A stretch of DNA of 64,000 nucleotides, from assembly GCF_014201115.1 (NCBI RefSeq), contig NZ_JACHDO010000001.1:372001-436000 (forward strand), in the 5' to 3' direction. Within the stretch, counting starts at the first letter, position 1. The number at the start of each line of letters is the position of its first letter. The notes beneath the pieces were generated by a model. The model was not told where the DNA came from. It ran no database searches and saw only the letters and a program-made list of their open reading frames with translations. The DNA comes from Nocardiopsis metallicus (GTDB lineage Bacteria > Actinomycetota > Actinomycetes > Streptosporangiales > Streptosporangiaceae). This document shows, piece after piece, positions 46,440 to 56,020 of the stretch. The position numbers were made by a program, and so were the translations under genes.

Positions 46440-47903
46440 TTGAGCGAGCAGTCCCGGTCCCAGCACCAGCGTCCCCGTAAGGGCGGCAAGCCCAGGCAGG
46501 GCGGTGGCCAGCGGTCCGGGCCGCCCCAGCCCCGCGACCCCGCCCGCCGGGTCGCCTACGACGTGCTGCGCGCGGTGGAACAGCGCGACGCCTACGCGAA
46601 CCTGCTCCTGCCCGCCCTGCTCAGCGAGCGCGGCATCCACGGCCGGGACGCGGCGCTGGCCACCGAGCTCACCTACGGGACCCTGCGCTGGCAAGGCACC
46701 TACGACGCGATCCTGGAGACCTGCGTCGACCGCTCGCTGTCCTCGGTGGACGCCGAGGTGCTGCCGCTGCTGCGGATGGGCTCCCACCAGTTGCTGTCCA
46801 CGAACATCCCGCCGCACGCCGCCGTCAGCGAGACCGTGGACCTGGCCCGCCGGGTGGTGGGCCAGCACCGGGGCAAGTTCGTCAACGCGATCCTGCGCAA
46901 GGTCAGCGCCCGCGACCTGGACGCGTGGATCGGGGTCATCGCGCCCGACCGTGAGCGCGACCCCAGCGGTTACCTGTCCGTGGTCCAGAGCCACCCGCGC
47001 TGGGTGGTCAAGGAACTGGCCCGCGCCCTGGGCGAGCGCGCCAAGGACGGCCTGGTCCGGACCGAGCAGCTGCTGATCGCGCACAACGACCGCCCCAAGG
47101 TCACCCTGGTGGCCAAGCCGGGCCGCGCCAAGGTCGCCGACCTCGAGGAGTCCGGGGCGGTCCCCGGCCGCTACTCGCCCTTCGCCGCCTACCTGCCCGA
47201 GGGCGACCCGGGCGCGATCCGCGAGGTCCGCCAGAACCGGGCCGCCGTCCAGGACGAGGCCAGCCAGCTGGTCGCCCTGGCGCTGACCCGGGTGGACGCC
47301 CACGGCACTGACGGTCTCTGGCTGGACATGTGCGCCGGTCCCGGTGGCAAGGCCGGTCTGCTGGCCTCCCTCGCCGGTCAGGGCGAGGCCCGCCTGGTCG
47401 CCGCCGAACTCCAGCCCGCCCGCGCGGGCCTGGTCGCGGGCGCCGTGCGCCGCGCACCCCGCGACGCCGGGCGCGCCATCGCCGCGGACGGCACCAGGCC
47501 CGCCTGGAAGCCGGGTTCCTTCGACCGGGTCCTGGCGGACGTGCCGTGCACGGGCCTGGGCGCCCTGCGCCGCCGCCCCGAGTCCCGCTGGCGCCGCGGC
47601 CCGGAGAACGTCACCGCGCTCGCCCCGCTCCAGCACGAACTGCTCACCAACGCGGTCGAGGCGGCGCGCCCCGGCGGCGTGGTCGCCTACGTGACCTGCT
47701 CGCCGCACCTGGACGAGACCGACGTGATCGTGCGCAAGGTCCTGGACGAGCGCGAGGACCTCGAACTCCTGCGCGCCCCCGACTACCTCGACGAGGTCCC
47801 CGACCTCGCCGCCGGCCCGGAGGGCAGGTACGCCCAGTTCTGGCCGCACGTGCACGGCACGGACGCCATGTTCCTCGCCCTGTTCCGCAAGAAGCCGGAG
47901 TAG
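46440..47903 (+). CDS. rsmB: 16S rRNA (cytosine-967-C5)-methyltransferase RsmB
   Basis: 487 residues. An N-terminal NusB-like domain (RRVAYDVLRAVEQRDAYANLLLP... split by a basic leader) is followed by a SAM-methyltransferase domain: LDMCAGPGGKAG (SAM), DVPCTGLGALRRRPE (catalytic PC motif) and VTCSPHLDET (second Cys). The first ~30 residues are basic and disordered. The TTG at 46440 is the only good start near the fmt end. A hairpin follows the gene. Confidence 0.92.
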   Translation: MSEQSRSQHQRPRKGGKPRQGGGQRSGPPQPRDPARRVAYDVLRAVEQRDAYANLLLPALLSERGIHGRDAALATELTYGTLRWQGTYDAILETCVDRSLSSVDAEVLPLLRMGSHQLLSTNIPPHAAVSETVDLARRVVGQHRGKFVNAILRKVSARDLDAWIGVIAPDRERDPSGYLSVVQSHPRWVVKELARALGERAKDGLVRTEQLLIAHNDRPKVTLVAKPGRAKVADLEESGAVPGRYSPFAAYLPEGDPGAIREVRQNRAAVQDEASQLVALALTRVDAHGTDGLWLDMCAGPGGKAGLLASLAGQGEARLVAAELQPARAGLVAGAVRRAPRDAGRAIAADGTRPAWKPGSFDRVLADVPCTGLGALRRRPESRWRRGPENVTALAPLQHELLTNAVEAARPGGVVAYVTCSPHLDETDVIVRKVLDEREDLELLRAPDYLDEVPDLAAGPEGRYAQFWPHVHGTDAMFLALFRKKPE

Positions 47904-47930
47904 GGGAAGGCGAGAACAGGGGCGACCGCC

Positions 47931-47969
47931 GGGCCCTGACGGACGGCTCCGCCGGTTCCGACAGGGCCC
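47931..47969. terminator. Hairpin after rsmB
   Basis: GGGCCCTG (47931-47938) pairs with CAGGGCCC (47962-47969) across a G/C-rich loop that can also pair. It lies 27 bp after rsmB and directly after the end of a short minus-strand frame. Confidence 0.55.
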
Positions 47970-47972
47970 CGG

Positions 47973-48116
47973 TCAGTTTCCGGTCCACGTACTGTGCCCG
48001 CCGATCGTGCTCGGGGTCGTCGGACGTCCGCACTGGTAGGCGCTGTTGAAGGCCGCTTCGGCGAGATCCTCGTGCGCCCGCGGCCGCTCCGGGGCGCTCC
48101 CGGCCTCGGCCAGCAC
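47973..48116 (-). pseudogene. Short minus-strand coding relic
   Basis: 47 codons from a GTG at 48116 to a TGA next to the hairpin. Third positions are nearly all G/C and the product looks protein-like (EDLAEAAFNSAYQCGRPTTP, ending GGHSTWTGN). No ribosome-binding site and no family recognised. Probably the tail of a lost gene; a micro-protein is possible. The remainder of 47904-48341 holds only a likely rpe promoter (extended -10 TGGTAATCT near 48242-48250). Confidence 0.3.
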
Positions 48117-48341
48117 GGCACGTACCTGGTCCCGCGGACAGCGCGATCCGCCTTCCGTTCACCCGACCCCCTGTGCTCTCGGACGTGACAGCGCGACGCC
48201 AGCCGTCCCGGACCTACGTGCCCAGGGGTGCAATTCGGGCAAATGGTAATCTACGCCGTAAAGGCGCTGGTATGAGAGGTCGACTCATCAACCACGACCC
48301 GTGGCGCACCTGCCCGACGGAGGCCTGGATACACTGCTGAC

Positions 48342-49010
48342 GTGGCAATTCAGATCTCTCCCAGCATCCTCAGCGCCGACTTCGCGCGCCTCGCCGACGA
48401 AGCCGCCGCCGTGCCCGGCGCGGACTGGCTGCACGTCGACGTCATGGACGGACACTTCGTCCCCAATCTCACCCTGGGCCTGCCCATCGTGGAGTCCCTC
48501 CTGAAGGCGACCCCCACGCCGCTGGACTGCCACCTGATGATCGAGGACCCCGACCGCTGGGCTCCCGCCTACGCCGAGGCGGGCGCGGGCAGCGTCACCA
48601 TCCACGCCAGGGCCGCCAGCGCCCCCGTACGCACCCTGCGCGAGATCCGCAGACACGGTGCCCGCGCCGGGCTGGCCCTCAACCCCGCCGAGCCGGTCGA
48701 GCCCTACGAGGACCTCATCGGCGAGATGGACATGCTCCTGCTCATGACCGTCGAACCCGGCTTCGGCGGTCAGAAGTTCCTGGACCTCGTCCTGCCCAAG
48801 ATCCGCAAGGCCCGCCAGCTCCTGGACGACCGGGACGCCGCGGTCTGGCTCCAGGTGGACGGCGGGGTCAGCGACGAGACCATCGAGCGTGCCGCAGAGG
48901 CCGGGGCTGACGTCTTCGTCGCCGGTTCGGCCGTCTACGGAGCCCAGGACCCGGACAAGGCGGTCGAGTCCCTGCGCGCCCAGGCCCAGCAGGTCAGCAA
49001 GCTGGCCTGA
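48342..49010 (+). CDS. rpe: Ribulose-phosphate 3-epimerase
   Basis: 222 residues, TIM barrel. [32 protein letters not shown] (metal Asp/His), [24 protein letters not shown] and [11 protein letters not shown] are all in place. It interconverts ribulose 5-phosphate and xylulose 5-phosphate. Ribulose 5-phosphate is also the substrate of RibB encoded 2 kb downstream. GTG start. Confidence 0.95.
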   Translation: MAIQISPSILSADFARLADEAAAVPGADWLHVDVMDGHFVPNLTLGLPIVESLLKATPTPLDCHLMIEDPDRWAPAYAEAGAGSVTIHARAASAPVRTLREIRRHGARAGLALNPAEPVEPYEDLIGEMDMLLLMTVEPGFGGQKFLDLVLPKIRKARQLLDDRDAAVWLQVDGGVSDETIERAAEAGADVFVAGSAVYGAQDPDKAVESLRAQAQQVSKLA

Positions 49011-49231
49011 CCCGTGAGCCGGCGCGGACGCCGCACCGCGGGTAACGATCCCGGCGCGGCGCATGTGTGGGCCTGGTCACAGGGGCCCCGCTCGCTCTAA
49101 GCTGCCCGCGGTAGTCGTTGATTTTTCGCTTGGTCGCGGCTCCGTCTTCCCCTGCACGCGCCAGAGGCGCCGGTGTCCGGGGGAGCGGCGCGGCGTGAGC
49201 GCGTAGCCAGGCGCGGACCTGTGGAGTACGC

Positions 49232-50380
49232 GTGAACGCTTGGATTACCGGGCATCTGGCCATGGACGCCCTATGGGAGGCGGAGGGCTCAGCGATCCGC
49301 TGGCTGCAGGGCGGGGGCGACTGGCTCGCCTACCCCCTGGAAGCCCTCACCTTCCTGGGCTCCCAGGGCTTCATCGTCGTCCTGCTCGCCGCCGTCTTCT
49401 GGAGCGTGCACCCGGGGCTCGGGGCCCGGCTGTTCGTGGCGGTCATAGCCTCGGCGGTGGTGAACAACCTGTTCAAATCGGTGTCCTACGGTCCTCGTCC
49501 CTACTGGTTCGACGCCCAGGTCACCGGCTACAGCCATCACAGCGGCTTCGGGATGCCCTCGGGGCACAGCCAGGCCGCGGTGGTGACCTATGGCTATCTG
49601 GCGGCCAAGTCCGGCCGCCGATCCCTGCTCTGGGCCGCCGTCGGCGTGATCGCACTGGTGGCCTTCTCCCGGGTCTACCTCGGCGTGCACTTCCTCAGTG
49701 ACGTGGTGGTCGGCCTGCTGCTCGGCGGGGCCGTTCTGTGGGCGGTACTGCGCTACGAGGACCGCGTGCTGGTCTGGTGGCGCTCCCTGGACACGGTGCG
49801 CTGGGTGTCCTGCCTGCTGGCCTTCGCGCTGGTGCCCTGTCTGGCGGCCACCGCCTGGCAGTTCGGTCCGCGCGGCGACTGGGCGGTCCCGGTCACCGAG
49901 TGGATCGGCGCCACCCCGGCCGACCCGGCCGGGCACAGCCTCGCCGGGCTCTACACGGCCTGCGGCGCGCTCCTGGGCGGGATCTGGGGCCTCACCCTGC
50001 TGCACCGGAGCGGCTGGTACAGCGCCGAGGGGACGATCACTGCGCGGGTGGCCCGCTTCGCGCTCGGGATCTCCGTGGTGGTGCTCATCCTGGTGGTGGA
50101 GCAGGTCCTCTTCCGGGACCTGGTCGGCTTCGCCACGGCCCCGGCGGCCTTCGCGGTGTACGCCGCCGTGGCCTTCTGGGCGACCTACGGCGCGCCGCAG
50201 ATGTTCGTCCGCAGCGGTCTGGCCATCCGCCCCGAGGAGTCCGCCGAGACCGAGGAGGGCGCTCTCTCGCCCGGGGGCGCCGAGTCGGCCGGAGGCGACC
50301 AGGCCGCGCCCGAGGAGACGCCCGGTGAGAGCCCCGAGGGGTCCACCGGGGGCGGGTCCAAGAACACCGGTCAGGCATGA
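49232..50380 (+). CDS. PAP2-family membrane phosphatase
   Basis: 382 residues, about eight TM helices. The acid-phosphatase motifs are complete: KSVSYGPRPYW, MPSGHSQAA and SRVYLGVHFLSDV. The family removes phosphate from lipids such as undecaprenyl pyrophosphate or phosphatidate. The C-terminal ~60 residues are acidic, Gly/Glu-rich and disordered. It lies between rpe and the riboflavin genes but has its own GTG start and no riboswitch upstream, so a riboflavin role is not indicated. Confidence 0.92.
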   Translation: MNAWITGHLAMDALWEAEGSAIRWLQGGGDWLAYPLEALTFLGSQGFIVVLLAAVFWSVHPGLGARLFVAVIASAVVNNLFKSVSYGPRPYWFDAQVTGYSHHSGFGMPSGHSQAAVVTYGYLAAKSGRRSLLWAAVGVIALVAFSRVYLGVHFLSDVVVGLLLGGAVLWAVLRYEDRVLVWWRSLDTVRWVSCLLAFALVPCLAATAWQFGPRGDWAVPVTEWIGATPADPAGHSLAGLYTACGALLGGIWGLTLLHRSGWYSAEGTITARVARFALGISVVVLILVVEQVLFRDLVGFATAPAAFAVYAAVAFWATYGAPQMFVRSGLAIRPEESAETEEGALSPGGAESAGGDQAAPEETPGESPEGSTGGGSKNTGQA

Positions 50381-50454
50381 CCCCTGTCACACCGGCTATG
50401 CGGTCAGGCTACCGAGGGGTTAAGATCATGATCGTTTAGACAACAGTCAAACGC

Positions 50455-50582
50455 GTGCTCCGGGGTCGGTGAAAGTCCGAACCGGCGGTGATAGTCCGCG
50501 ACCCGGTCGAGTCCATCGACCGGTTGAACCGGTGGAATTCCGGTACCGACGGTTAAAGTCCGGATGGGAGGCAGTGCGCGTT
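50455..50582 (+). ncRNA. FMN riboswitch (RFN element)
   Basis: Conserved RFN words in order: GGGGTCGGTGAAAGTCCGAACCGGCGGT begins at 50462 (given in part), then AGTCCGCGACCC, a variable stem, GGTGGAATTCCGGTACCGACGG and GTCCGGATGGGAGGCAG. This FMN aptamer lies 118 bp before ribE and should repress the rib genes when FMN is abundant. A -10-like TAAGAT lies at 50421-50426. Confidence 0.95.
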
Positions 50583-50699
50583 GGGGCGGATCTGAGCCGT
50601 GCCGAACCCTGGCGTCGGCTTTCAGCGTCGTCCTTGTCGTGGACCCGATTTTCCACGCACCTTTCCCCGGAGCCGTAACCAGGCGAAGGGATGTAGGGC

Positions 50700-51362
50700 G
50701 TGTTCACCGGAATCGTGGAAGAACTCGGCAAGGTCATCTCCATCGAACCGGCCGGGGCCAACGGCGAAGCGGCACTGCTCACCGTGCGCGGACCCCTGGT
50801 CAGCTCCGACGCCGCGCACGGCGACTCCATCTGTGTGAACGGCGTGTGCCTGACCGTCGTCGACCGTGGCGTGGACACCTTCACCGCCGACGTGATGAAG
50901 GAGTCCCTGGACCGCTCCTCCCTCGGCGACCTCACCCCCGATTCCCCGGTCAACCTCGAACGGGCCATGCCCGCCCACAGCCGACTGGGCGGGCACATCG
51001 TGCAGGGCCACGTCGACGGCACCGCCACGCTCCTGTCCCGGAATCCGGGTGACAACTGGGACGTTCTACGGTTCGGGATGTCCCCGGAGCTCTCCCCCTA
51101 CGTGGTGGAGAAGGGCTCCATCACCGTGGACGGCACCAGCCTCACCGTCTCCGCCGTGAGCGCCCCCGGCGCCGAGGACGAGTACTTCGAGGTCAGCCTC
51201 ATCCCCGAAACGCTGCGGGCCACGACCTTGGGCGGCCTGGCGGTCGGCGCCACCGTGAACATCGAGGTGGACGTCATCGCCAAGTACGTGGAGCGCATCA
51301 CCGCGGTCTCCCTGGCCCGCGGCCAGGGCCAGGCCCGTGTGCAGGACGGCGCCCCCTCCTAG
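50700..51362 (+). CDS. ribE: Riboflavin synthase (alpha chain)
   Basis: 220 residues with the two homologous lumazine-binding halves: [11 protein letters not shown].. with [11 protein letters not shown], and [15 protein letters not shown] with [12 protein letters not shown]. It dismutates two lumazines to riboflavin plus the pyrimidine. First gene after the FMN riboswitch. GTG start (GAAGGGATGTAGGGC upstream). 58 bp before ribBA. Confidence 0.95.
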   Translation: MFTGIVEELGKVISIEPAGANGEAALLTVRGPLVSSDAAHGDSICVNGVCLTVVDRGVDTFTADVMKESLDRSSLGDLTPDSPVNLERAMPAHSRLGGHIVQGHVDGTATLLSRNPGDNWDVLRFGMSPELSPYVVEKGSITVDGTSLTVSAVSAPGAEDEYFEVSLIPETLRATTLGGLAVGATVNIEVDVIAKYVERITAVSLARGQGQARVQDGAPS

Positions 51363-51420
51363 CGGACACCGGCGTCACCACCCACCAGGAACCACCCACG
51401 ACGTACCTTCAGGAGCGGGA

Positions 51421-52716
51421 ATGACCGTCACCGACACCACCCCGGCCGCCGACACCGAGCAGAGCGGGCGGGCCGTCGTCCTCGACCGGATCGAGGACGC
51501 CATCGCCGAATTCGCCGCGGGCAGGGCCATCGTGGTCGTGGACGACGAGGACCGTGAGAACGAGGGCGACATCATCTTCGCCGCCGAGCTCGCCACCCCC
51601 GAGCTGCTCGCGTTCATGATCCGCTACACCTCCGGTGTGGTGTGCGTCCCCATGGAGGGCGAGGACCTGGACCGCCTCGACCTGCCGCTGATGACCGCAC
51701 GCAACGAGGAGAGCCTGCGCACCGCCTACACGGTCACCGTCGACGCCCGTGCGGGTGTCAGCACCGGCATCTCGGCCGCCGACCGCGCGCACACCATCCG
51801 CCTGCTCTCCGCCGCTGAGAGCCGCCCCGTGGACTTCGTGCGCCCCGGCCACATCCTGCCGCTGCGCGCCCGTCCGGGCGGTGTCCTGGCCCGCCGCGGC
51901 CACACCGAGGCCTCGGTCGACTTCGCCCGCCTGGCCGGTCTGCGCCCCGCCGGTGTGCTAGCCGAGGTGGTCAACGACGACGGCACCATGTCCCGCCTGC
52001 CCGAGCTGCGCGAGTTCGCCGACGAGCACGGCCTCAAGCTGGTGTCGGTCGAGCAGCTGGCCGCCTACCGCGCCGCCCTCGGCCAGACCCTCACCGAAGA
52101 GGAGGCCAGCCCCGCACTGGTCACCCGCATGGTCGAGACCCGCATGCCCAACAAGCACGGCGAGTGGCGCGCGGTCGGCTTCAAGGGCACCGCCGACGGC
52201 GCCGAGCACGTCGCGCTGGTCTTCGGTGACCTGACCGACGGCACCGACGTTCTGGCCCGCCTGCACTCCGAATGCCTGACCGGTGACGCGTTCGGCTCCT
52301 ACCGCTGCGACTGCGGCGCCCAGCTCGACGCGGCCATGGCCGACATCGCCAAGGAGGGCCGCGGGGTCATCGTGTACATGGGCGGCCACGAGGGCCGGGG
52401 GATCGGTCTGCTGCACAAGCTGCGCGCCTACAGCCTCCAGGACCAGGGCGCGGACACCGTCGACGCCAACCTGAACCTGGGTCTGCCGGCCGACGCGCGC
52501 GAGTTCGGAGCGGGCGCGCAGATACTCACCGACCTGGGTGTGTCCTCGGTCCGACTGCTGTCCAACAACCCGGCCAAGACCGAGGGCCTGGAACGCCACG
52601 GCGTGCGGGTGACCGAGCGGGTGGCCATGCCCACCTTCGTCACCGACGACAACCTCGCCTACCTGCTGACCAAGCGCGACCGTATGGGCCACGACCTGGC
52701 CGGCGTCGCCAAGTAG
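51421..52716 (+). CDS. ribBA: Bifunctional 3,4-dihydroxy-2-butanone 4-phosphate synthase / GTP cyclohydrolase II
   Basis: 431 residues. The RibB half has [31 protein letters not shown] and [16 protein letters not shown]...HTEA. The RibA half has the zinc site [21 protein letters not shown] and GHEGRGIGL. It makes the two committed precursors, from ribulose 5-phosphate and GTP. ATG at 51421 (AGGAGCGGGA upstream). Under the FMN riboswitch. Confidence 0.95.
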   Translation: MTVTDTTPAADTEQSGRAVVLDRIEDAIAEFAAGRAIVVVDDEDRENEGDIIFAAELATPELLAFMIRYTSGVVCVPMEGEDLDRLDLPLMTARNEESLRTAYTVTVDARAGVSTGISAADRAHTIRLLSAAESRPVDFVRPGHILPLRARPGGVLARRGHTEASVDFARLAGLRPAGVLAEVVNDDGTMSRLPELREFADEHGLKLVSVEQLAAYRAALGQTLTEEEASPALVTRMVETRMPNKHGEWRAVGFKGTADGAEHVALVFGDLTDGTDVLARLHSECLTGDAFGSYRCDCGAQLDAAMADIAKEGRGVIVYMGGHEGRGIGLLHKLRAYSLQDQGADTVDANLNLGLPADAREFGAGAQILTDLGVSSVRLLSNNPAKTEGLERHGVRVTERVAMPTFVTDDNLAYLLTKRDRMGHDLAGVAK

Positions 52717-52793
52717 GCGAGCGGTCAGCTCGGCAAGCAGCCGTGCGCGCCCCGTCAAGCAGGCGCCGCCGAGCCGGGCGTCGTCACTGAGCG

Positions 52794-52826
52794 GGCGTCA
52801 CCGAACAGGCGTCACCGAACAGGCGT
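52794..52826 (+). repeat. 14-bp tandem repeat before ribH
   Basis: GGCGTCACCGAACA occurs twice in tandem, followed by the partial copy GGCGT; a degenerate copy precedes it. It is in the ribBA-ribH spacer (52717-52947), which otherwise shows no gene. Probably slippage. Confidence 0.6.
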
Positions 52827-52947
52827 ACATCTTCACGCGGGAGGCCGGATCCACCACCCAGGTGGGCGCCTATCCGAGAGCCCATGGGCTTCAACCATGG
52901 GTAGCCGACCACCACGAACACCCGTCACACACGAAGAAGGGCCGGTC

Positions 52948-53421
52948 ATGAGCGGCGCAGGACGTCCGGACGAACAGCAGGTCGACGCCTCGGGGATGTC
53001 GGTCGGCATCGTCGTCACCCGTTGGAACGAGGCCATCGTCGAGCCGATGCTCGCCAACGCGCTCAGTGTGGTGAAGGCCTCGGGGGCGGGTGAGCCCGTC
53101 GTGGTGAAGGTCGCCGGGGCGGTGGAGATCCCGGTGGTCGCCCAGGAACTGGCGCGCAAACACGACGCGGTGATCGCCCTGGGGGCGGTCATCCGCGGCG
53201 GAACCCCGCACTTCGACTACGTGTGCCAGTCGGTCACGCACGGGCTCACCGAGGTGGCCCTGCGCGAGTCCACCCCCGTGGGCAACGGTGTGCTCACATG
53301 TGACACCCTGGAACAGGCGCGTGACCGCGCTGGCCTGCCGGGAAGCGTCGAGAACAAGGGCGCCGAGGCTGCGCTGGCCGCCCTGGACACGGCGGCGGCC
53401 CTGCGCGGGCTGCGCCGCTGA
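52948..53421 (+). CDS. ribH: 6,7-dimethyl-8-ribityllumazine synthase
   Basis: 157 residues. VGIVVTRWNEAIVEPML, VKVAGAVEIPVVAQELA, ALGAVIRGGTPHFDYVC (catalytic region) and NGVLTCDTLEQA. It condenses the RibA-derived pyrimidine with dihydroxybutanone phosphate in an icosahedral capsid. AGAAGGGCCGGTC precedes the ATG. It is 231 bp after ribBA. Confidence 0.95.
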   Translation: MSGAGRPDEQQVDASGMSVGIVVTRWNEAIVEPMLANALSVVKASGAGEPVVVKVAGAVEIPVVAQELARKHDAVIALGAVIRGGTPHFDYVCQSVTHGLTEVALRESTPVGNGVLTCDTLEQARDRAGLPGSVENKGAEAALAALDTAAALRGLRR

Positions 53422-53522
53422 CCACCACCTTCCGGCTTCCGGTTCGCGCGCCCTGGTAGCGGGTGAGAGTCACGCCCGAGAGCGTGGGGACGGAGCAGTT
53501 GGTGCGGACGAGGGAACAACCT

Positions 53523-53981
53523 GTGGACGAGGCGTCGAAGAAGCCGGTCCTGCCGATGACGTGGCGGCCCCGGGCGGTACGGCTGGTGGCCTACGGTCTG
53601 GCGCTGCTGATCGTGGTGACCTTCGCGGTGCTCGCCGTGATCCTGCCCGCGGACTGGAGCGTGCTGGACCGGGTCCTGGCCGTGGGGTTCGGTTTCGCGA
53701 TCGCCGGCGGGCTGCACATGCTGGGCCGCCCCCGGCTGATCGCCACCGAGAAGAACGTGGTCGTGATCAACGGGATCCGCACCCACTACCTGGCCTGGCC
53801 GGAGGTCCTGGACATCCGGATGCCCGTCGGGGAGCCGTGGCCGTGCCTGGACCTGTCGGACGGCACCTCGCTGCCGGTGATGGGCATCCAGAGCACCGAC
53901 GGCGAGCTCGCCCAGCGCAACCTGGCGGAGTTCCGTTCGATGCTGGCGCGCGGAGAGGGCGAGGAGCCCGAGCTTCCCTGA
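53523..53981 (+). CDS. PH-domain (bPH6) membrane protein
   Basis: 152 residues. Two TM helices (VAYGLALLIVVTFAVLAVIL and VLDRVLAVGFGFAIAGGLHML) are followed by a bacterial PH-like domain: IATEKNVVVINGIRTHYLAWPEVLDIRMP. A protein of this type follows ribH in many actinobacteria; role unknown. The GTG at 53523 has AGGGA; a GTG at 53463 would add 20 residues. Confidence 0.82.
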   Translation: MDEASKKPVLPMTWRPRAVRLVAYGLALLIVVTFAVLAVILPADWSVLDRVLAVGFGFAIAGGLHMLGRPRLIATEKNVVVINGIRTHYLAWPEVLDIRMPVGEPWPCLDLSDGTSLPVMGIQSTDGELAQRNLAEFRSMLARGEGEEPELP

Positions 53982-54035
53982 GCCGGCTGCCCGACGCGGG
54001 GCTTTGCCTGCCCTGTTCGTAGACGCAACCGAATC

Positions 54036-54066
54036 GAGCCCTCGTTTCCTGGAGGAACGGGGGCTC
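54036..54066 (+). terminator. Terminator after the PH-domain gene
   Basis: GAGCCCTCGTTTCC pairs with GGAACGGGGGCTC around a 4-5-nt loop, with one bulge, and is followed by TTCTGTGTTGT. It probably ends the ribE-ribBA-ribH-PH transcript. Confidence 0.75.
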
Positions 54067-54140
54067 TTCTGTGTTGTCTTGGGCACATAGGTTGGTACCG
54101 GAGGTCAGAGCCCCTCCGGGAGTCGTGGAAGAGGTGCCGA

Positions 54141-55292
54141 GTGCGTGATATCCGAGCGTCCGTGTCCGAGCTGTACGCCTCGGGGGAGACCTTCGCCGTG
54201 GCCACGGTCGTCGACACCTACAAGAGCGCCCCGCGCGACGCGGGCGCGGCCATGCTGGTGAGCTCCTCCGGCGAGGTCACCGGCAGCGTCTCGGGCGGTT
54301 GCGTGGAGGGCGCGGTCTACGAGGAGGCCCTGGAGGCCATCCGTACCGGTGTCCCGGTCCGCCGCACCTACGGGGTCAGTGACGAGGACGCCTTCAGCAT
54401 CGGCCTGACCTGCGGCGGCACCCTGCACATGTTCGTCGAGCCGGTCAACCGCGAGACCTACGCGCAGCTGGGCGCGGTGATCGGTGCCATCGACGAACAC
54501 CAGCCGGTGGCGGTGGCCACGATCGTCTCCGACCCCTCCGACACCTCCCGTGTGGGCTGCCGCCGCATCGTGTGGCCCGGCCACGCCGAGGGCGACCTGG
54601 GCGAGGGCGGAGAGCGCCTGGCCGCCGCGCTCGACGACGACGTGCGCGGCATGCTCGCCCAGGGCAGCACCGGCCTGCTGCGCTACGGTGTGGACGGCCA
54701 GCGCCGCGGCGACGAGCTGGAGGTGTTCGTCCAGTCCTTCGCCCCGGCGCCCCGGATGCTGGTGTTCGGCGCCATCGACTTCGCGGCCGCGGTGGCCGAC
54801 CTCGGCACCTACCTGGGCTACCGCGTGACGGTCTGCGACGCCCGCCCGGTCTTCGCCACCCCCAAGCGCTTTCCCACGGCCGAGGAGGTCGTGGTGAAGT
54901 GGCCGCACGTGTTCCTGGACGAGATCGCCGACGAGATCGACCATCGCACGGCGATCTGCGTGCTCACCCACGACCCCAAGTTCGACGTCCCCGTCCTCAA
55001 GCGCGCCCTGAGCACCGAGGCGGGGTACATCGGCGCGATGGGCTCCCGGCGCACCCACGAGGAGCGGCTGGACCGGCTCCGTGAGGCGGGGGTGGCGGAG
55101 GAGGCCCTGGGCCGCCTGCACTCGCCGATCGGCCTCGACCTGGGCGCGCGCACCCCCGAGGAGACGGCGGTGTCCATCGCGGCCGAGCTGGTGCAGAACC
55201 GGTGGGGCGGCAGCGGCCGGGCCCTGCGCGAGACCAGCGGCAGGATCCACCGTGAACTGGTTCCGGCCGGATTCGGTCAGCCCGAGGAGTGA
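54141..55292 (+). CDS. XdhC/CoxI-family molybdoenzyme maturation protein
   Basis: 383 residues. N-terminal XdhC/CoxI domain (FAVATVVDTYKSAPRDAGAAMLV, SVSGGCVEGAV), then a Rossmann-like XdhC C-terminal domain (MLVFGAIDFAAAVADLGTYLGYRVTVCDARP, CVLTHDPKFDVPVL, YIGAMGSRRTHEERL). These proteins insert sulfurated molybdenum cofactor into xanthine or CO dehydrogenase-type enzymes. The MocA-like gene is next; no molybdoenzyme subunit is in the window. GTG start. Confidence 0.9.
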   Translation: MRDIRASVSELYASGETFAVATVVDTYKSAPRDAGAAMLVSSSGEVTGSVSGGCVEGAVYEEALEAIRTGVPVRRTYGVSDEDAFSIGLTCGGTLHMFVEPVNRETYAQLGAVIGAIDEHQPVAVATIVSDPSDTSRVGCRRIVWPGHAEGDLGEGGERLAAALDDDVRGMLAQGSTGLLRYGVDGQRRGDELEVFVQSFAPAPRMLVFGAIDFAAAVADLGTYLGYRVTVCDARPVFATPKRFPTAEEVVVKWPHVFLDEIADEIDHRTAICVLTHDPKFDVPVLKRALSTEAGYIGAMGSRRTHEERLDRLREAGVAEEALGRLHSPIGLDLGARTPEETAVSIAAELVQNRWGGSGRALRETSGRIHRELVPAGFGQPEE

Positions 55293-55407
55293 ACCGAAAC
55301 AAATCCAGCGTCAAAGTTCCAGTTCAGAGCCTTTCGCCTGGAACGGGGCTCCGATTCTTTCGTTCAGCCGGGCCATTCGGGAACCCCGTCCGTGACATCA
55401 TCGCGTC

Positions 55408-56007
55408 ATGAGCGCGGGGGACAAGGGAACACTGATAGCGGGCCTGCTACTGGCCGCGGGGTCGGGCAGCAGACTGGGCCGCCCCAAGGCCCTGGTCGAA
55501 CTCGGCGGTGAACGCCTCGTCGACCGGGGGGTGCGCACCCTCGCCGACGGCGGCTGCGCCCCCGTCCTGGTGGTCCTGGGCGCGGCGCACGCCACCGTTC
55601 CCGGAGCGCTCACCGTGCACAACCCGGACTGGGCCACCGGCATGGGTTCCTCGGTACGGGCCGGGATCGACGCCGCGCCGGACAGCGTGGACGCCCTCGT
55701 CTTCGCCCTCGTCGACCAGCCGCTGGTCACCTCCGAGGCGGTTCGCCGCCTGGTGGAAGCCTACGGACAGGGCGCCCGCGCCGCGGTGGCCACCTACAAC
55801 GGCAACCCCCGCAACCCGGTTCTGCTGGGCCGCGAACACTGGTCCACGGTCCACTCCATGGCCGAGGGGGACGTCGGCGCCCGGCCCTTCCTGCGCGCCT
55901 ACTCCCACCTGATCACCACGGTGGCCTGCGACGACATCGCCAGCCCCGAGGACATCGACACCGAAGAGGATCTGACCCGCCTCAGCGCGCTGATGAACAA
56001 CGCCTAG
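55408..56007 (+). CDS. MocA/MobA-like molybdenum cofactor nucleotidyltransferase
   Basis: 199 residues. The signature LLAAGSGSRLGRPKALVELGG, VFALVDQPLVTSEAV (metal Asp) and NPRNPVLLGREHW mark the MocA branch that makes molybdopterin cytosine dinucleotide, the cofactor form used by XdhC clients. Together with the upstream XdhC gene it forms a maturation pair. The intergenic region (55293-55407) contains GTTCCAG/CTGGAAC and GAGCC/GGCTC pairing words and may form a weak hairpin. Confidence 0.88.
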   Translation: MSAGDKGTLIAGLLLAAGSGSRLGRPKALVELGGERLVDRGVRTLADGGCAPVLVVLGAAHATVPGALTVHNPDWATGMGSSVRAGIDAAPDSVDALVFALVDQPLVTSEAVRRLVEAYGQGARAAVATYNGNPRNPVLLGREHWSTVHSMAEGDVGARPFLRAYSHLITTVACDDIASPEDIDTEEDLTRLSALMNNA

Positions 56008-56020
56008 GGAGCCCGGCGGG

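Noticed and set aside
52794..52826. 14-bp tandem repeat as a CRISPR or regulatory iteron
   Set aside because: Only about 2.4 copies with no spacers and no nearby origin or cas features; slippage is the simpler reading.
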